Source: an uncultured Prevotella sp. | Lineage (GTDB): Bacteria; Bacteroidota; Bacteroidia; Bacteroidales; Bacteroidaceae | Assembly (NCBI GenBank): GCA_946999045.1 | Contig: CAMQBR010000071.1 | Coordinates: 1 to 5,959, forward strand | Reading direction: 5' to 3' | DNA: 5,959 bases | Shown: positions 5,208 through 5,959 of the stretch, piece after piece | How positions within the stretch are numbered: the stretch's first letter is position 1 | Layout: every line of letters begins with the position of its first letter | Notes under the pieces: model-generated | What the model was told of the DNA's origin: nothing | What the model saw: the letters and a program-made list of their open reading frames with translations, nothing else | Databases searched by the model: none | Translations under genes and position numbers: made by a program

Positions 5208-5959
5208 CTATTTTATTTGATACATTCTTCCTCCATATCCTTCTACTTCTGCAACAAATGGAATATAAGATGACCATTGAACTTTTTGCTCTTGACGAGT
5301 AAGCAAATCTACGGCGGTACACCAACCTTGCTTCATCTGAAAAAACTCGAAAGCATGAGAAGGAATATTGATATGTACTACATGTCTATTAGCTGAGAAG
5401 TTAACCACTATCAACAGCAACTGATTGTCAGCTTTGCGCAAAAACACATATTGCTCATTAATATTGAAAAGAGACGGCTGGTGCATGTTGGCATACATCA
5501 AATCATAAAACTCACCATGCGCAATGGCTGGTTCGTAACATAAATTGAGTATTTGATGATATTGCGTATAAAGTTCTTGGCTTTGCTTTGTTAATTTTTC
5601 AAGATGATAATAACCATCAACAACAGACTTTACTGTCCAATAATCAAAGATGGTTGTTCTGCCATCGCAACCGCTAAAACCTTCAACATCCATACCTTGT
5701 TCACCAAATTCCTGTCCAGCATAAATCATCAACGGATTGGTTTGCAACCAAGCTGATACCATGAGTGCAGGAATAGCACGTTCGGCACTGCCACAAAAGA
5801 ATCGGCTTGCGATGCGCTGCTCGTCGTGATTCTCCAAGAAATAAAGCATGTGAGGAAGGATGTCGTTAACCGACTGCCATTGACAGGTAATGTGATGAGC
5901 TGGTCGCCTGCCACAAATCACATCTCGCAGACAATCGTACATGCCCACCTTATCATATA
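5208..5959 (-). CDS. Alpha-amylase family (GH13) protein, C-terminal part, cut by window edge
   Basis: The frame is open from the right edge (codons YDK before the first possible GTG at 5948) to TAG at 5208-5210, giving 249 visible residues. The true start lies outside the window, so GTG 5948 is not a start. Visible fragment residues include LYFLENHDEQRIAS, where NHD (43-45; Asp codon at 5823-5825) is GH13 conserved region IV with the transition-state-stabilising Asp. YAGQEFGEQ and DGRTTIFDYW (98-107) close the (beta/alpha)8 barrel, and the remainder, with VFLRKADNQLLLIVVNFS (171-188), is the C-terminal beta-sandwich. The nucleophile and acid/base residues would lie upstream, so activity cannot be judged here. 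The family hydrolyses or rearranges alpha-1,4-glucans such as starch or glycogen. Whether this copy is secreted or cytoplasmic depends on the missing N-terminus. It converges on glycerate kinase and is followed by its own hairpin. Confidence 0.92.
   Translation of the reverse strand, partial: YDKVGMYDCLRDVICGRRPAHHITCQWQSVNDILPHMLYFLENHDEQRIASRFFCGSAERAIPALMVSAWLQTNPLMIYAGQEFGEQGMDVEGFSGCDGRTTIFDYWTVKSVVDGYYHLEKLTKQSQELYTQYHQILNLCYEPAIAHGEFYDLMYANMHQPSLFNINEQYVFLRKADNQLLLIVVNFSANRHVVHINIPSHAFEFFQMKQGWCTAVDLLTRQEQKVQWSSYIPFVAEVEGYGGRMYQIK

Noticed and set aside
5729..5914. 61-codon minus-strand frame
   Set aside because: It is an alternative frame within the amylase gene; the amylase frame holds the conserved NHD region across the same bases.

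Overview
The window looks like chromosomal DNA of a Bacteroidales bacterium, most likely Prevotella or a close relative. The evidence is AT-rich spacers, start codons without Shine-Dalgarno sequences, Bacteroidetes-type -7 promoter boxes (TAnnTTTG), and a gene set typical of the group: a fimbrillin-like lipoprotein, a secreted phytase/esterase-like beta-propeller protein, a glycerate kinase and a GH13 alpha-amylase. Genus placement is inferred from style, not from a marker gene.

Layout, left to right. (1) Positions 1-1220, minus strand: a two-gene unit with a 60-residue acidic small protein first, then, 40 bases downstream, a surface lipoprotein whose C-terminus runs off the left edge. (2) Positions 1221-2235: about 1 kb without a convincing gene. 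Its left part, just upstream of the small gene, holds four consecutive hairpins, the last of which (in the direction of the operon) is followed by T-rich sequence like a leader terminator. (3) Positions 2236-3267, minus strand: a secreted phytase-like/esterase-like protein. (4) Positions 3268-3808: an AT-rich divergent spacer with a promoter facing each way. (5) Positions 3809-4876, plus strand: glycerate kinase, ending in a strong intrinsic terminator that overlaps its stop codon. (6) Positions 4877-5207: a convergent spacer with a tandem repeat, a palindrome and a second terminator-like hairpin. (7) Positions 5208-5959, minus strand: the C-terminal part of an alpha-amylase, cut by the right edge.

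The genes do not form one obvious pathway. Glycerate kinase feeds 2-phosphoglycerate into lower glycolysis and the amylase breaks down alpha-glucans, so both are carbon metabolism, but they are transcribed towards each other and separated by terminators. The left unit is probably a cell-surface structure. I see no mobile element, CRISPR array, tRNA or rRNA. The least explained parts are the small acidic protein paired with the lipoprotein, and the hairpin-rich leader upstream of it.
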